Under the pieces are notes generated by a model that did no database searches, was not told where the DNA came from, and was given only the letters and a program-made list of their open reading frames with translations. Of a stretch of 64,000 bases of DNA, positions 55,999-64,000 are shown piece after piece. Both the position numbers and the translations under genes were made by a program. The DNA comes from Stenotrophomonas rhizophila. GTDB lineage: Bacteria; Pseudomonadota; Gammaproteobacteria; Xanthomonadales; Xanthomonadaceae. Location of the stretch: NCBI RefSeq assembly GCF_000661955.1, contig NZ_CP007597.1, positions 620,001 to 684,000 on the forward strand, given 5' to 3'. Each line of letters begins with the position of its first letter. Positions within the stretch are counted from its first letter, which is position 1.

Positions 55999-56255
55999 GA
56001 CGTCTCCTCGACGCTGCTGCCCCCTGTGCATCCACCATAGGCGGTCGCTGTGCAGGGTTTGTTAGTGCAGCGTCGTCGCGCGGTGCCGCAGGTGTGGACA
56101 CTGCGGTGCGCGAGGACGGCCATACGCTGCTGGCACAGCGCGTTCACCCGGCTGACGGGAACTGAAGCGTTCAGAACCGGAGATGCTGCGATCGGGTGTC
56201 ACAGCACCTCACAGGCGCAGCGGAACGGCTCACTCCACTGCGCGAAGCATCGCGA

Positions 56256-56708
56256 TCACTCGCCGATGTCTTCGTTCCAGACCTCCGGGTGGGCCGAAAT
56301 GAAGCCGCCCAGCAGGTCGATGCAGGCCTGACTCTGCATGTCGATGACTTTGACCCCGTTTTCGCGCAGCCATTCGATGCCGCCCTGGAAGGTGACCGAC
56401 TCGCCTACCACCACGGTGCCGATGTTGAACTGGCGCACCAGCCCGCTGCAGTACCAGCACGGGGCCAGCGTGGTGACCATGATGGTGTCCTGGTAGCGGC
56501 GCTGGCGGCCGGCCTTGCGGAACGCATCGGTTTCCCCGTGCACCGACGGGTCGCCTTCCTGCACCCGGCGGTTGTGGCCGCAGCCCAGCAGGCGGCCGTC
56601 GTTGTGGTACAGGGCAGCGCCGATCGGGATGCCGCCTTCGGCCAGGCCCTGGCGGGCTTCGGCGATGGCGGTTTCAAGCAGGGCGGCGTAGTCGGGGGTG
56701 GTGATCAT
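56256..56708 (-). CDS. Cytosine/nucleoside deaminase-family protein
   Basis: The 150-residue zinc enzyme has the CDA motifs HGETDAFRKAG (zinc His and catalytic Glu near residues 58-60) and APCWYCSGLVRQF (zinc Cys pair). IPIGAALYHNDGRLLGCGHNRRVQEGDPS precedes them. The order and the short length resemble fungal-type cytosine deaminase more than tRNA adenosine deaminase. The in vivo substrate is unknown. It is divergent from ubiE. Confidence 0.9.
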   Translation of the reverse strand: MITTPDYAALLETAIAEARQGLAEGGIPIGAALYHNDGRLLGCGHNRRVQEGDPSVHGETDAFRKAGRQRRYQDTIMVTTLAPCWYCSGLVRQFNIGTVVVGESVTFQGGIEWLRENGVKVIDMQSQACIDLLGGFISAHPEVWNEDIGE

Positions 56709-56831
56709 GGGCGGTCCGTAAGCATCTGGACCGCCATGATAGTGGCCGCCAGCGGCTTCGGCACCGGCCGGCGCGGGCCCCCTGCGGCGCCCGGTCGCAG
56801 GGGGCGGGTGCCGCAGCGCGCCGAGCGGTGC

Positions 56832-56837
56832 GATAAT
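56832..56837 (+). promoter_or_regulatory. Candidate -10 giving a leaderless ubiE transcript
   Basis: GATAAT ends six bases before the ubiE ATG at 56844. No ribosome site is visible. Confidence 0.5.
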
Positions 56838-56843
56838 CCGTCC

Positions 56844-57605
56844 ATGAGCGAATCCCCCTACAAGACTGGCACCACCCATTTCGGCTTCCGCGATGTCGCA
56901 GCCAAGGACAAGCAGAAGCTGGTGGGCGAAGTGTTCACCTCGGTCGCGCGCAGCTACGACCTGATGAACGACCTGATGAGCCTGGGCATCCACCGGGCCT
57001 GGAAGCGCTACTACGTGGCCACCGCGCAGGTGAAGCCGGGTGACCGCGTGCTCGACCTGGCCGGCGGCACCGGCGACATCGCCGCGCTGATCAAGGAGCG
57101 GGTGGGTGACGAGGGTGAAGTGGTGCTGGGCGACATCAACGCCGGCATGCTGTCGGTGGGCCGCGACCGGTTGATGAACCGCGGCCTGGTCAAGGGCCTG
57201 GAGTACGTGCAGTGCAACGCCGAGGCGCTGCCGTTCCCGGACGCCAGCTTCGACCTGGTGACCATCGCCTTCGGCCTGCGCAACGTGACCGACAAGGACG
57301 CCGGCCTGCGCGAGATGTACCGCGTGCTCAAGGTGGGCGGCCAGGCGCGCGTGCTGGAGTTCTCCGAAGTCACCGCGGACTGGTTCAAGCCGATCTACGA
57401 CTTCCACTCGTTCAAGATCCTGCCCAAGCTGGGCCAGCTGTTCGCGCGTGACGGCGACAGCTACCAGTACCTGGCCGAGAGCATCCGCAAGCACCCGCCG
57501 CAGGAACAGCTCAAGACCATGATGGGCGAGGCGGGCTTCGCGCGCTGCCATTACAAGAACCTGACCGGCGGCATCGTCTCGATCCACTCCGGCTACAAGG
57601 TTTGA
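56844..57605 (+). CDS. ubiE: Ubiquinone/menaquinone C-methyltransferase
   Basis: UbiE methylates the ring of the ubiquinone precursor (and demethylmenaquinone) using SAM. The 253-residue protein opens THFGFRDVAAKDKQKLVGEVFTSVARSYDLMNDLMSLGIHRAWKR, has the SAM motif VLDLAGGTGDIA, the family signature FGLRNVTDKDAGLREMYRVLKVGG and the C-terminus NLTGGIVSIHSGYKV. It is single in this window. Confidence 0.97.
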   Translation: MSESPYKTGTTHFGFRDVAAKDKQKLVGEVFTSVARSYDLMNDLMSLGIHRAWKRYYVATAQVKPGDRVLDLAGGTGDIAALIKERVGDEGEVVLGDINAGMLSVGRDRLMNRGLVKGLEYVQCNAEALPFPDASFDLVTIAFGLRNVTDKDAGLREMYRVLKVGGQARVLEFSEVTADWFKPIYDFHSFKILPKLGQLFARDGDSYQYLAESIRKHPPQEQLKTMMGEAGFARCHYKNLTGGIVSIHSGYKV

Positions 57606-57673
57606 GACACCGGTCCAGTTCCCGCTGAGGGAGCTGGTCCACACTGCGGGCAGGCTGTCAGAGAGGGCCTGCC

Positions 57674-58537
57674 ATGCGTCTGTACCGCGGCCTGGCCCGC
57701 GTGTTTCCCCGGTCGTTCAGCGCCAAGCTGATGACCGTGGTGTTCATCGGCGTGCACGTACCGCTGCTGGGGCTGCTGCTGTGGATGGCGGTCAGCGGCC
57801 ACTACCAGCGCGACACGATGTGGACCGTGGTCGGCGTGGTGCTGGGCGCCACCCTGGTGGGCACCGCGATGGCGATGATGGCGCTGTACCGGCTGATGGC
57901 GCCGCTGCGCCAGGCCGCCGACGCGCTGGAGGCCTACTACGACGAACAGCGCCTGCCGCACCTGCCCGACCTGGGCCATGACGAGATCGGCCGGCTGCTG
58001 CGCAGCATCAACCGCAACCTGCACGGCGTCGACGCCGGCCTGCGCGACCTGCGCCGCAGCGTGCTGCTCGATCCGCTCACCCAGGCGCTGAACCGGCGTG
58101 GCTGCGAGCAGGCCCTGGCCGACTCGGCGCAGCTGGCGCAATCGCGCCGGCAGCCGTTGAGCCTGTTCGTGGTGGACCTGGACAACCTCAAGCCGATCAA
58201 TGACGCGCACGGCCACCTGGCCGGCGACCAGGTGCTGGTACGCCTGGTGGAATCGGCGCGGCAGTGGCTGCAGCCCGGCGACTGGATCGGGCGCTGGGGC
58301 GGGGATGAGTTCGTGTTGGCCGTGCACGCCAGCCACGCGGTGGCCTGCGTGCGGTTGCGCCACTGGTTGGCCGTGCTGGCCGCAGACAACGGTGAACAGA
58401 CGCCGCTCAAGGCCAGTGCCGGTGGCGCGGCGTATCGACCGGGCGAAGACCTGCGCGAGGTCTACCGCCGCGCGGACGCGGCGATGTACCGCGCCAAATA
58501 TGCCGGCGGCGCGCGGTTGCTGTGCGAACCCGACTGA
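57674..58537 (+). CDS. Membrane diguanylate cyclase (GGDEF)
   Basis: The 287-residue protein has two membrane helices (VVFIGVHVPLLGLLLWMAV and TVVGVVLGATLVGTAMAMMALY), a short HAMP-like linker and a GGDEF domain from about residue 125. The active site is RWGGDEF near residue 212 and the DxLT motif is DPLTQALNRRG. The feedback I-site, normally RxxD five residues before GGDEF, reads QPGD, so product inhibition through that site is probably lost. It would make cyclic di-GMP. The signal is unknown. Confidence 0.93.
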   Translation: MRLYRGLARVFPRSFSAKLMTVVFIGVHVPLLGLLLWMAVSGHYQRDTMWTVVGVVLGATLVGTAMAMMALYRLMAPLRQAADALEAYYDEQRLPHLPDLGHDEIGRLLRSINRNLHGVDAGLRDLRRSVLLDPLTQALNRRGCEQALADSAQLAQSRRQPLSLFVVDLDNLKPINDAHGHLAGDQVLVRLVESARQWLQPGDWIGRWGGDEFVLAVHASHAVACVRLRHWLAVLAADNGEQTPLKASAGGAAYRPGEDLREVYRRADAAMYRAKYAGGARLLCEPD

Positions 58538-58615
58538 ATGCGCAGCCCGGGGCGTCGGCGCTGCGGGGCGGGGCGGACAGGGGGTAAACTGGTCGTTTCA
58601 CCCTGATCGGTCCCG

Positions 58616-60547
58616 ATGTCCATGCGATCTCCGTTCCTGCTCATTCCCCTTGCCGTGGCGCTGGCCGCCGGCTGTTCCAAAGAAGCGGCCGCCCCGGCTG
58701 CCGCGCCCACCGCCACCGCACCGGCGAGCACTGCCATGAAAGCCGACAGCCGCAGCCACGATGAAAGCTCCTACGCCGAGCCGGACAAGGTGGTGGTCAA
58801 GGACCTGGCGCTGGACCTGAAGCTGGACTTCGACGCCAAGCAGATCGGTGGCACCGCCACCTACACCCTGGAGTGGAAGGACAAGGCGGCCAAGCAGCTG
58901 GTGCTCGACACCCGCGAGCTGACCGTGTCGAAGGTCGAGGCGATCGACGCCGACGGCAAGGCATCGCCGCTGCAGTTCGTGCTGGCCCCGGCCGACAAGG
59001 TGTTCGGCAGCAAGCTGAGCATCGAGGCGCCTGCGCAGCCGGCCAAGGTGCAGATCACCTACCACACCGCCCCGACCGCCTCGGGCCTGCAGTGGCTGGA
59101 GCCGTCGATGACCGAGGGCAAGAAGCTGCCCTTCATGTTCAGCCAGTCCCAGGCCATCCACGCCCGTTCGTGGGTGCCGTTGCAGGACACGCCGAGCGTG
59201 CGCTTCACCTACAGCGCGCATGTCACCTCGCGCGCGGACGTGATGGTGCTGATGAGCGCCGACAACGATCCCAAGGCCGCGCGTGACGGTGATTACACCT
59301 TCAAGATGCCGCAGCCGATCCCGTCCTACCTGCTGGCCATCGCCGCCGGCGACCTGGTGTTCGAGCCGATCTCCGGCCGCTCCGGCGTGTGGGCTGAACC
59401 GACCATGGTCGGCAAGGCCGCCAAGGAATTCGAAGACACCGAGAAGATGATCGGCGCCGCCGAGAAGCTGTACGGCCAGTACCGCTGGGGCCGCTACGAC
59501 ATGCTGGTGCTGCCGCCGTCGTTCCCGTTCGGTGGCATGGAAAACCCGCGCCTGACCTTCGCCACGCCCACCGTGATCGTGGGCGACAAGTCGCTGGTGT
59601 CGCTGGTGGCCCACGAACTGGCGCACAGCTGGTCGGGCAACCTGGTGACCAACGCCAGCTGGAAGGACATCTGGCTCAACGAAGGCTTCACCACCTACGT
59701 GCAGGGCCGCATCACCGAAGCGCTGTATGGCCAGGAAATGGCCGAGATGGAGCGCGAGATCGACCAGAACGACCTGCTGGCCGAAGTGAAGGACATGAGC
59801 CCGGCCGACCAGGCGCTGGCGCTGCCGCCGCTGACCGAGCGTGATCCGGACGACGCGCTGAGCCAGGTCGCCTACGTCAAGGGCGCCTGGTTCCTGCAGT
59901 TCCTGGAGCAGCGTTTTGGTCGCGAGACCTTCGACCCGTTCCTGCGCGGCTGGTTCGATGACCACGCCTTCCAGAGCGCGAACACCGACCAGTTCGTTGC
60001 GTACCTGAAGAAGAACCTGCTGTCCAAGAAGCCGGGTGCCGTGACCGACGCCGAGCTGAAGGCATGGCTGGACGAGCCGGGCATTCCGTCGTTCGCGACC
60101 AAGGCCCGCTCGCGCAACTTCTCCATCGTCGATACCGCGCGCATCGCCTGGCAGGGCAGCAACACCCTGCCGAACGTGCAGATCACCGGCGAGTGGGGCA
60201 CCCAGGAATGGGTGCACTTCATCGATGGCCTGGGCAAGACCCTGCCGCTGGACAAGCTGGCGGCGCTGGACAAGGCGTACCACTTCACCGGAACCGCCAA
60301 TGGCGAAATCGCGATGCGCTGGTACCCGCTGGCCATCCGCAGTGGTTACGCCGAAGCCAACGAACCGGCCGCGGCCTTCATCGAGCGCGTGGGCCGTCGC
60401 AAGCTGATCCTGCCGATCTACGCAGAACTGGTGAAGACCCCCGAAGGCCTGGCATTCGCCAAGGCGGCCTTCGAGAAGGCCAAGCCGGGCTACCACCCGA
60501 TCACCACCGCGTCGGTGCAGGACATGCTGGACAAGGCAAGCAAGTAG
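58616..60547 (+). CDS. M1-family zinc aminopeptidase, leukotriene A4 hydrolase-like, lipoprotein
   Basis: The 643-residue protein begins with a lipoprotein signal (FLLIPLAVALAAGC, lipobox AAGC). It has the M1 exopeptidase motif GGMENPRLTF and zinc motif HELAHSWSGN near residue 333, with Glu in WLNEGFTTYVQGR. The C-terminal helical domain resembles the leukotriene A4 hydrolase/aminopeptidase B group. It would trim N-terminal residues from peptides in the periplasm. Its TAG stop is inside a SMAG head. A terminator follows 56 bp later. Confidence 0.94.
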   Translation: MSMRSPFLLIPLAVALAAGCSKEAAAPAAAPTATAPASTAMKADSRSHDESSYAEPDKVVVKDLALDLKLDFDAKQIGGTATYTLEWKDKAAKQLVLDTRELTVSKVEAIDADGKASPLQFVLAPADKVFGSKLSIEAPAQPAKVQITYHTAPTASGLQWLEPSMTEGKKLPFMFSQSQAIHARSWVPLQDTPSVRFTYSAHVTSRADVMVLMSADNDPKAARDGDYTFKMPQPIPSYLLAIAAGDLVFEPISGRSGVWAEPTMVGKAAKEFEDTEKMIGAAEKLYGQYRWGRYDMLVLPPSFPFGGMENPRLTFATPTVIVGDKSLVSLVAHELAHSWSGNLVTNASWKDIWLNEGFTTYVQGRITEALYGQEMAEMEREIDQNDLLAEVKDMSPADQALALPPLTERDPDDALSQVAYVKGAWFLQFLEQRFGRETFDPFLRGWFDDHAFQSANTDQFVAYLKKNLLSKKPGAVTDAELKAWLDEPGIPSFATKARSRNFSIVDTARIAWQGSNTLPNVQITGEWGTQEWVHFIDGLGKTLPLDKLAALDKAYHFTGTANGEIAMRWYPLAIRSGYAEANEPAAAFIERVGRRKLILPIYAELVKTPEGLAFAKAAFEKAKPGYHPITTASVQDMLDKASK

Positions 60548-60568
60548 TGCCGGCCGCTGGCCGGCAAC
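60544..60568 (+). repeat. SMAG unit overlapping a stop codon
   Basis: A full unit whose GTAG at 60544-60547 includes the TAG stop of the aminopeptidase gene. Confidence 0.92.
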
Positions 60569-60602
60569 TCAGCCCAGCCAGCACCGCGCGACGCACTGCC
60601 TG

Positions 60603-60632
60603 AAAACGGCGGGGAAACCCGCCGTTTTTTTG
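60603..60632 (+). terminator. Rho-independent terminator of the aminopeptidase gene
   Basis: AAAACGGCGGG and CCCGCCGTTTT pair around a GAAA loop, and the T run continues to 60631. Confidence 0.92.
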
Positions 60633-61805
60633 TGCGCGACGCCATGCGCAGCGGCGCCCCGTCAGATCGACACCGCGCTACCCCGGTAGGGTCGCATCCC
60701 GATCGACCGCCATTGCATTGCCCCCGTTCGATATCGGCATGAACATCAGCGGAGAGGGCCGCGGCCCCGCCCCAGGTCACGCCACCACCGCACGCAGACC
60801 CGCCGAGGGCGGTCGATGGGGATGCGACCCTACCGACACAGGGCCCCGTCAGCTCGACGCCGAGCGTCCCCGTCACAGGGATCCGTCAGATCAACGCCGC
60901 GCTACCGAGGTAGGGTCGCATCCCAATCGACCGCCATTGCATTGCCCACGTTCGATACCGACATGGACATCAAACGAAAAGAGCCTTGGCTGCGTCCCAG
61001 GTCATGCCACCACCGCACGCGGACCCGCCGAGGGCGGTCGATAAGGATGCGACCCTACCAGCCGTCACAGGGCCCCGTCAGCTCGACGCCGAGCGTCCCC
61101 GTCACAGGGATCCGTCAGATCGACACCGCGCTACCCCGGTAGGGTCGCATCCCAATCGACCGCCATTGCATTGCCCCCGTTCGATATCGGCATGAACATC
61201 AGCGGAGAGGGCCGCGGCCCCGCCCCAATTCACGCCCCCACCGCACGCAGGCCCGCCGAGGGCGGTCGATAGGGATGCGACCCTGCCGCGTCACAGGGAC
61301 CCGTCAGATTGACGCCGAGCGTCCCCCGTCACAGCGATCCGTCAGATCGACACCGCGCTACCCCGGTAGGGTCGCATCCCAATCGACCGCCATTGCATTG
61401 CCCACGTTCGATACCGACATGGACATCAAACGAAAAGAGCCTTGGCTGCGTCCCAGGTCACGCCCCCACCGCACGCGGATCCACCGAGAGCGGTCGATAG
61501 GGATGCGACCCTACCAGCCGTCACAGGGACCCGTCAGATTGACACCGAGCGTCCCCGTCACAGGGATCCGTCAGATCGACACCGCGCTACCCCGGTAGGG
61601 TCGCATCCCAATCGACCGCCATTGCATTGCCCCCGTTCGATATCGGCATGAACATCAGCGGAGAGGGCCGCGGCCCCGCCCCAGGTCATGCCACCACCGC
61701 ACGCAGGCCCGCCGAGGGCGGTCGATGGGGATGCGACCCTACCACCTCCCCCGTTACAGTAGGCCGGTGACGCCATTGGGCGCCTTGCCAATCACGGAGT
61801 ACGCA
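60633..61805. other. 1.2-kb non-coding interval filled with repeats
   Basis: This interval between the terminator and the lipoprotein gene holds only the five-unit array and short flanks. Open frames inside it recur in each unit because the DNA is repeated. None has a family resemblance or ribosome site. Confidence 0.75.
60686..61744. repeat. Five about 227-bp repeats, each a long GTAG-bounded palindrome
   Basis: Units start at GTAGGGTCGCATCCC at 60686, 60910, 61139, 61366 and 61595 (steps 224, 229, 227 and 229). Each first 150 bp has inverted ends of about 26 bp, GTAGGGTCGCATCCC-n-ATCGACCGCC and the complement ending GGGATGCGACCCTAC. The rest is a spacer with GTCACAGGGATCCGTCAGAT or similar. 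Two internal types alternate: ATCGGCATGAACATCAGCGG in units 1, 3 and 5, and ACCGACATGGACATCAAACG in units 2 and 4. Confidence 0.92.
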
Positions 61806-62537
61806 ATGAAACGACTGATCTTGGCCGCTGCCTGTGCCTTCGCGCTGGTTGCCTGCAGCAACCCCGAGGAAGAGCGCAAGGCGCAGGAAGCCGCCGCCGC
61901 TGCCGCCAAGGCGCAGCAGGAAGAAAAGGCCGAAGGCGTGGCCAAGCAGTACGAGATGGCGGTGGCCGCGCAGGACTGGGAGCGTGCGCGCATCCATGGC
62001 GGTGCCTTGCTGGACCAGTACAAGGACACCGACGTGGCCGCGCGGATCGAGCCGGGCTTCGCCGAGGTGCAGGCCAAGGGCGATGCCGCGCGCGACCTGC
62101 GCCGCATGCAGGGCCTGTGGCAGTACAACCAGATTCCCGTGGGCAGCAAGGGCATGCAGGTCTCGGCGCAGATCTACAGCAAGCAGCGCGTTGATGTGGA
62201 CGGCAGCGGTGCCAAGCCGGTGCAGCTGGTGTTCCGCGACCACCCCGAATGGAAGCGGCATGCCTACCTGGTGCTGCAGGCCGGTGACTTCCGCTGCCCG
62301 CAGTGCAAGGTGCAGGTCAGCGTGGACGGTGGCAAGCCGATCGCGATGGCCGCCTGGCGGCCCAAGACCGACGAGGCGATCGCGATGTTCATCACCGACC
62401 AGAAGGCGCTGTGGAAGCTGGCGCGCAAGGCCAAGGTGATCAGCATCGAATTCCCGGTCAAGGCCGGCGGCACCCGTACCGCGGTGTTCGAGACCGGCGG
62501 GGTGGACCCCAACCGCATGCCGAAGTGGTGGGAATGA
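61806..62537 (+). CDS. Lipoprotein of unknown function
   Basis: The 243-residue protein has a lipoprotein signal (LILAAACAFALVAC, lipobox LVAC). An Ala/Glu/Lys-rich helix follows at residues 24-60 (EEERKAQEAAAAAAKAQQEEKAEGVAKQYEMAVAAQDWERA). A C-terminal beta-rich domain carries FRCPQCKVQVSVDGGKPIAMAAWRP, with a Cys-x-x-Cys pair. The helix may reach across the periplasm as a coiled coil. No family is named. Its stop overlaps the next start by four bases, so it is coupled to the HAD phosphatase. Confidence 0.85.
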   Translation: MKRLILAAACAFALVACSNPEEERKAQEAAAAAAKAQQEEKAEGVAKQYEMAVAAQDWERARIHGGALLDQYKDTDVAARIEPGFAEVQAKGDAARDLRRMQGLWQYNQIPVGSKGMQVSAQIYSKQRVDVDGSGAKPVQLVFRDHPEWKRHAYLVLQAGDFRCPQCKVQVSVDGGKPIAMAAWRPKTDEAIAMFITDQKALWKLARKAKVISIEFPVKAGGTRTAVFETGGVDPNRMPKWWE

Positions 62538-63157
62538 CGGCGGCGGGCGACCCGGCTGCGGCGTTGCCGCTGTCGGCGATCCGCCACTGGGTGTTCGACA
62601 TGGACGGCACCCTGACCGTGGCGGTGCACGACTTCGAGCGGATCAAACGCGAACTGGCGATCCCGGTGCAGGACGACATCCTCACCCACCTGGCCGGGTT
62701 GCCCGCGGCGGAGGCCACGGCCAAGCACGCCTGGCTGCTGGCGCATGAGCGTGCGCTGGCCGCCGAGGCCCAGCCCGCGCCGGGCGCGGTGGCGCTGGTG
62801 CGCGCGCTGCAGGGGGCGGGCTGCCGGCTGGGCATCCTGACCCGCAACGTGCGCAGCCTGGCGCAGATCACCCTGCAGGCGATCGGGCTGGACGACGTGT
62901 TTGCCGAGCAGGACATCATCGGCCGCGACGAAGCCGAGCCGAAACCCTCCCCGGCCGGGCTGCAGTACTTCGTGCAGCGCTGGCAGGTGGACCCGGCGCA
63001 GGTGGTGATGGTGGGCGACTACCGCTTCGACCTGGAATGCGGCCGTGCGGCCGGCACCCGGACGCTGCTGGTCAATGCCCCGGACAACCCGTGGCCGGGC
63101 ATGGCCTGCTGGCACCTGGCCGATTGCCGCGCGGTGCTGGCGCACTGCCAGCGCTAG
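62534..63157 (+). CDS. HAD-family hydrolase
   Basis: The 207-residue protein has the four HAD motifs: nucleophile DMDGTLT near residues 22-28, Thr in LGILTRN, Lys in EPKPSPAGL and the acid pair in VMVGDYRFDLECGRAAG. A small helical cap follows motif I. It resembles phosphoglycolate-phosphatase-like HADs. The substrate is unknown. The start at 62534 is coupled to the lipoprotein stop, and an earlier in-frame start at 62303 was rejected. Confidence 0.93.
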   Translation: MTAAGDPAAALPLSAIRHWVFDMDGTLTVAVHDFERIKRELAIPVQDDILTHLAGLPAAEATAKHAWLLAHERALAAEAQPAPGAVALVRALQGAGCRLGILTRNVRSLAQITLQAIGLDDVFAEQDIIGRDEAEPKPSPAGLQYFVQRWQVDPAQVVMVGDYRFDLECGRAAGTRTLLVNAPDNPWPGMACWHLADCRAVLAHCQR

Positions 63158-63479
63158 TGCAGGGCGGGTGGCCGGTGGAAACCGCCGCCCAACGCCGGCA
63201 AACGGGGGATCACGTTTCCGGTCGACGCAGGCGCTAATCCCTGTATTGTTCGGAACCGGCCGTGTGTCGGATGGATGACTGACGGGTCGGGCGTGGGGCG
63301 CGGTGCGGTTGGGGAACCGCCGCCGCTGACCGGTGCGGCCTGATCCAGGCGGTGGGCGTTGAACGCTGGCGGCGGCAGGTGCGCTGCGCTGGCGGGTGTG
63401 TCGGGTAACACGTGGTCGGGTGTGGCCCGCTGCCAGGGATGGGCGCGGCTGTTCGTAGTTCCCTTTCTGGATTCCTTTC
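63158..63479. other. Intergenic region without recognisable features
   Basis: These 322 bp of GC-rich DNA contain no supported gene, repeat or terminator. They presumably hold the promoter of the LTA-synthase-like gene, but no clear boxes are seen. Confidence 0.6.
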
Positions 63480-64000
63480 ATGCTCCGAGCTGTATGGGTG
63501 TCGCTGTACCGGCGTCTGTCTCCGATTGCCGCCTTCTTCCTGTTCGGCCTGGTGGCCCTGTCGGTCTCCCGGCTGGGGCTGGCGCTGTGGCATGCCGCGC
63601 GGGTCAGCGCGGCCGACGGCTGGGGCACGGTGTTCCTGCAGGGGATACGGGTGGATGTGGCCACCCTCTGCCTGCTCTATGGCATTCCCGCGGTGCTGGC
63701 GCTGCTGCTGCCGGTGGACGGGCGGCTGGGCCGCGCCTGGCGCCACCTGCTGCGCGGCTGGCTGATCGCGGCGAGCGTGCTGCTGGTGTTCATGGAGCTG
63801 GCCACGCCCAGCTTCATGGCCGAATACGGGCTGCGCCCGAACCGCCTGTTCCTGGAATACCTGATCTATCCCGAAGAAGTCGGGATGACCCTGCTGCGGG
63901 GCCACCTGCTGGCCGTGGTGATCGAGGTGACCGCGGTGATCGTGCTGTTCTGGGTGTTGCTGCGCGGCTCGCGCCGCTGGGTAGTGCCCACGCCGACGGT
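63480..64000 (+). CDS. LTA synthase/sulfatase-family membrane protein (partial, N-terminal part)
   Basis: The 173 residues present hold about four to five membrane helices: SPIAAFFLFGLVALSVSRLGLAL, DVATLCLLYGIPAVLALLLP, LLRGWLIAASVLLVFMELATP and LLAVVIEVTAVIVLFWVLL. The stretch FMAEYGLRPNRLFLEYLIYPEEV is typical of the LTA synthase/MdoB-like family in xanthomonads, whose C-terminal sulfatase-fold domain faces the periplasm and transfers phosphoglycerol or phosphoethanolamine. That domain lies beyond the window, so the assignment rests on the N-terminus. Confidence 0.82.
   Translation, partial: MLRAVWVSLYRRLSPIAAFFLFGLVALSVSRLGLALWHAARVSAADGWGTVFLQGIRVDVATLCLLYGIPAVLALLLPVDGRLGRAWRHLLRGWLIAASVLLVFMELATPSFMAEYGLRPNRLFLEYLIYPEEVGMTLLRGHLLAVVIEVTAVIVLFWVLLRGSRRWVVPTPT

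Noticed and set aside
60718..61651. Several repeated open frames of 60-110 codons in the 227-bp array
   Set aside because: They recur because the DNA is repeated, differ only by repeat variants, and lack ribosome sites or recognisable domains.

Overview
The window reads as a chromosomal segment of a Stenotrophomonas (Xanthomonadaceae, Gammaproteobacteria), probably of the S. maltophilia group. The main reasons are a complete smeT-smeDEF multidrug efflux locus, very high GC content, and dozens of short GTAG-headed palindromes of the SMAG type (Stenotrophomonas maltophilia GTAG repeats). Gene neighbourhoods such as lptM-dapF-DUF484-xerC-hslV-hslU are also gammaproteobacterial. No rRNA, tRNA, CRISPR array or prophage was seen. 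One IS110-family transposase is present.

Layout. 1-9.9 kb: a partial GtrA-like membrane protein, glmU, then a minus-strand operon coding for a membrane-fusion protein, an ABC ATPase, two FtsX/MacB-type permeases, a PDZ protein, an NtrC-family regulator and its histidine kinase. A sigma-54 type promoter and TGTCCG/CGGACA palindromes lie upstream of this operon. 9.9-13 kb: glmS, a CBS-domain protein and a small membrane protein. 13-16 kb: an overlapping pair made of a DUF4130-UdgX uracil-DNA glycosylase and a radical SAM protein with a helix-hairpin-helix region. 16-22 kb: small enzymes (VOC protein, glyoxalase I, Cds1-like PLP enzyme) and oligopeptidase A. 22-28 kb: an SDR and a DUF1415 protein, then an aldehyde/alcohol dehydrogenase pair with an AcoR-like regulator that lacks the AAA+ domain, and yajQ. 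28-32 kb: an EamA transporter, metNI, and a higBA toxin-antitoxin locus whose toxin is frameshifted into the antitoxin frame. 32-41 kb: lipocalin, two S9 peptidases, a tandem pair of paralogous lipoproteins, an aminotransferase and a DUF454 protein. 41-46 kb: lptM-dapF-DUF484-xerC and hslVU. 46-48 kb: IS110 element and large hairpin repeats. 48-54.6 kb: smeT and smeDEF. 54.6-64 kb: a low-affinity iron permease-like protein, small hypothetical genes, a deaminase, ubiE, a diguanylate cyclase, an M1 aminopeptidase, a 1.1 kb array of about 227-bp palindromic repeats, a lipoprotein, a HAD phosphatase and the start of an LTA-synthase-like protein.

How the parts fit together. glmS and glmU supply UDP-GlcNAc for the envelope, and the transporter operon between them encodes its own two-component control. 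SMAG-like palindromes concentrate between convergent genes, and in five genes the TAG stop codon is the TAG of the repeat's GTAG head. The least explained systems are the radical-SAM/UdgX pair, the sigma-54 controlled exporter, and the families of GTAG palindromes.
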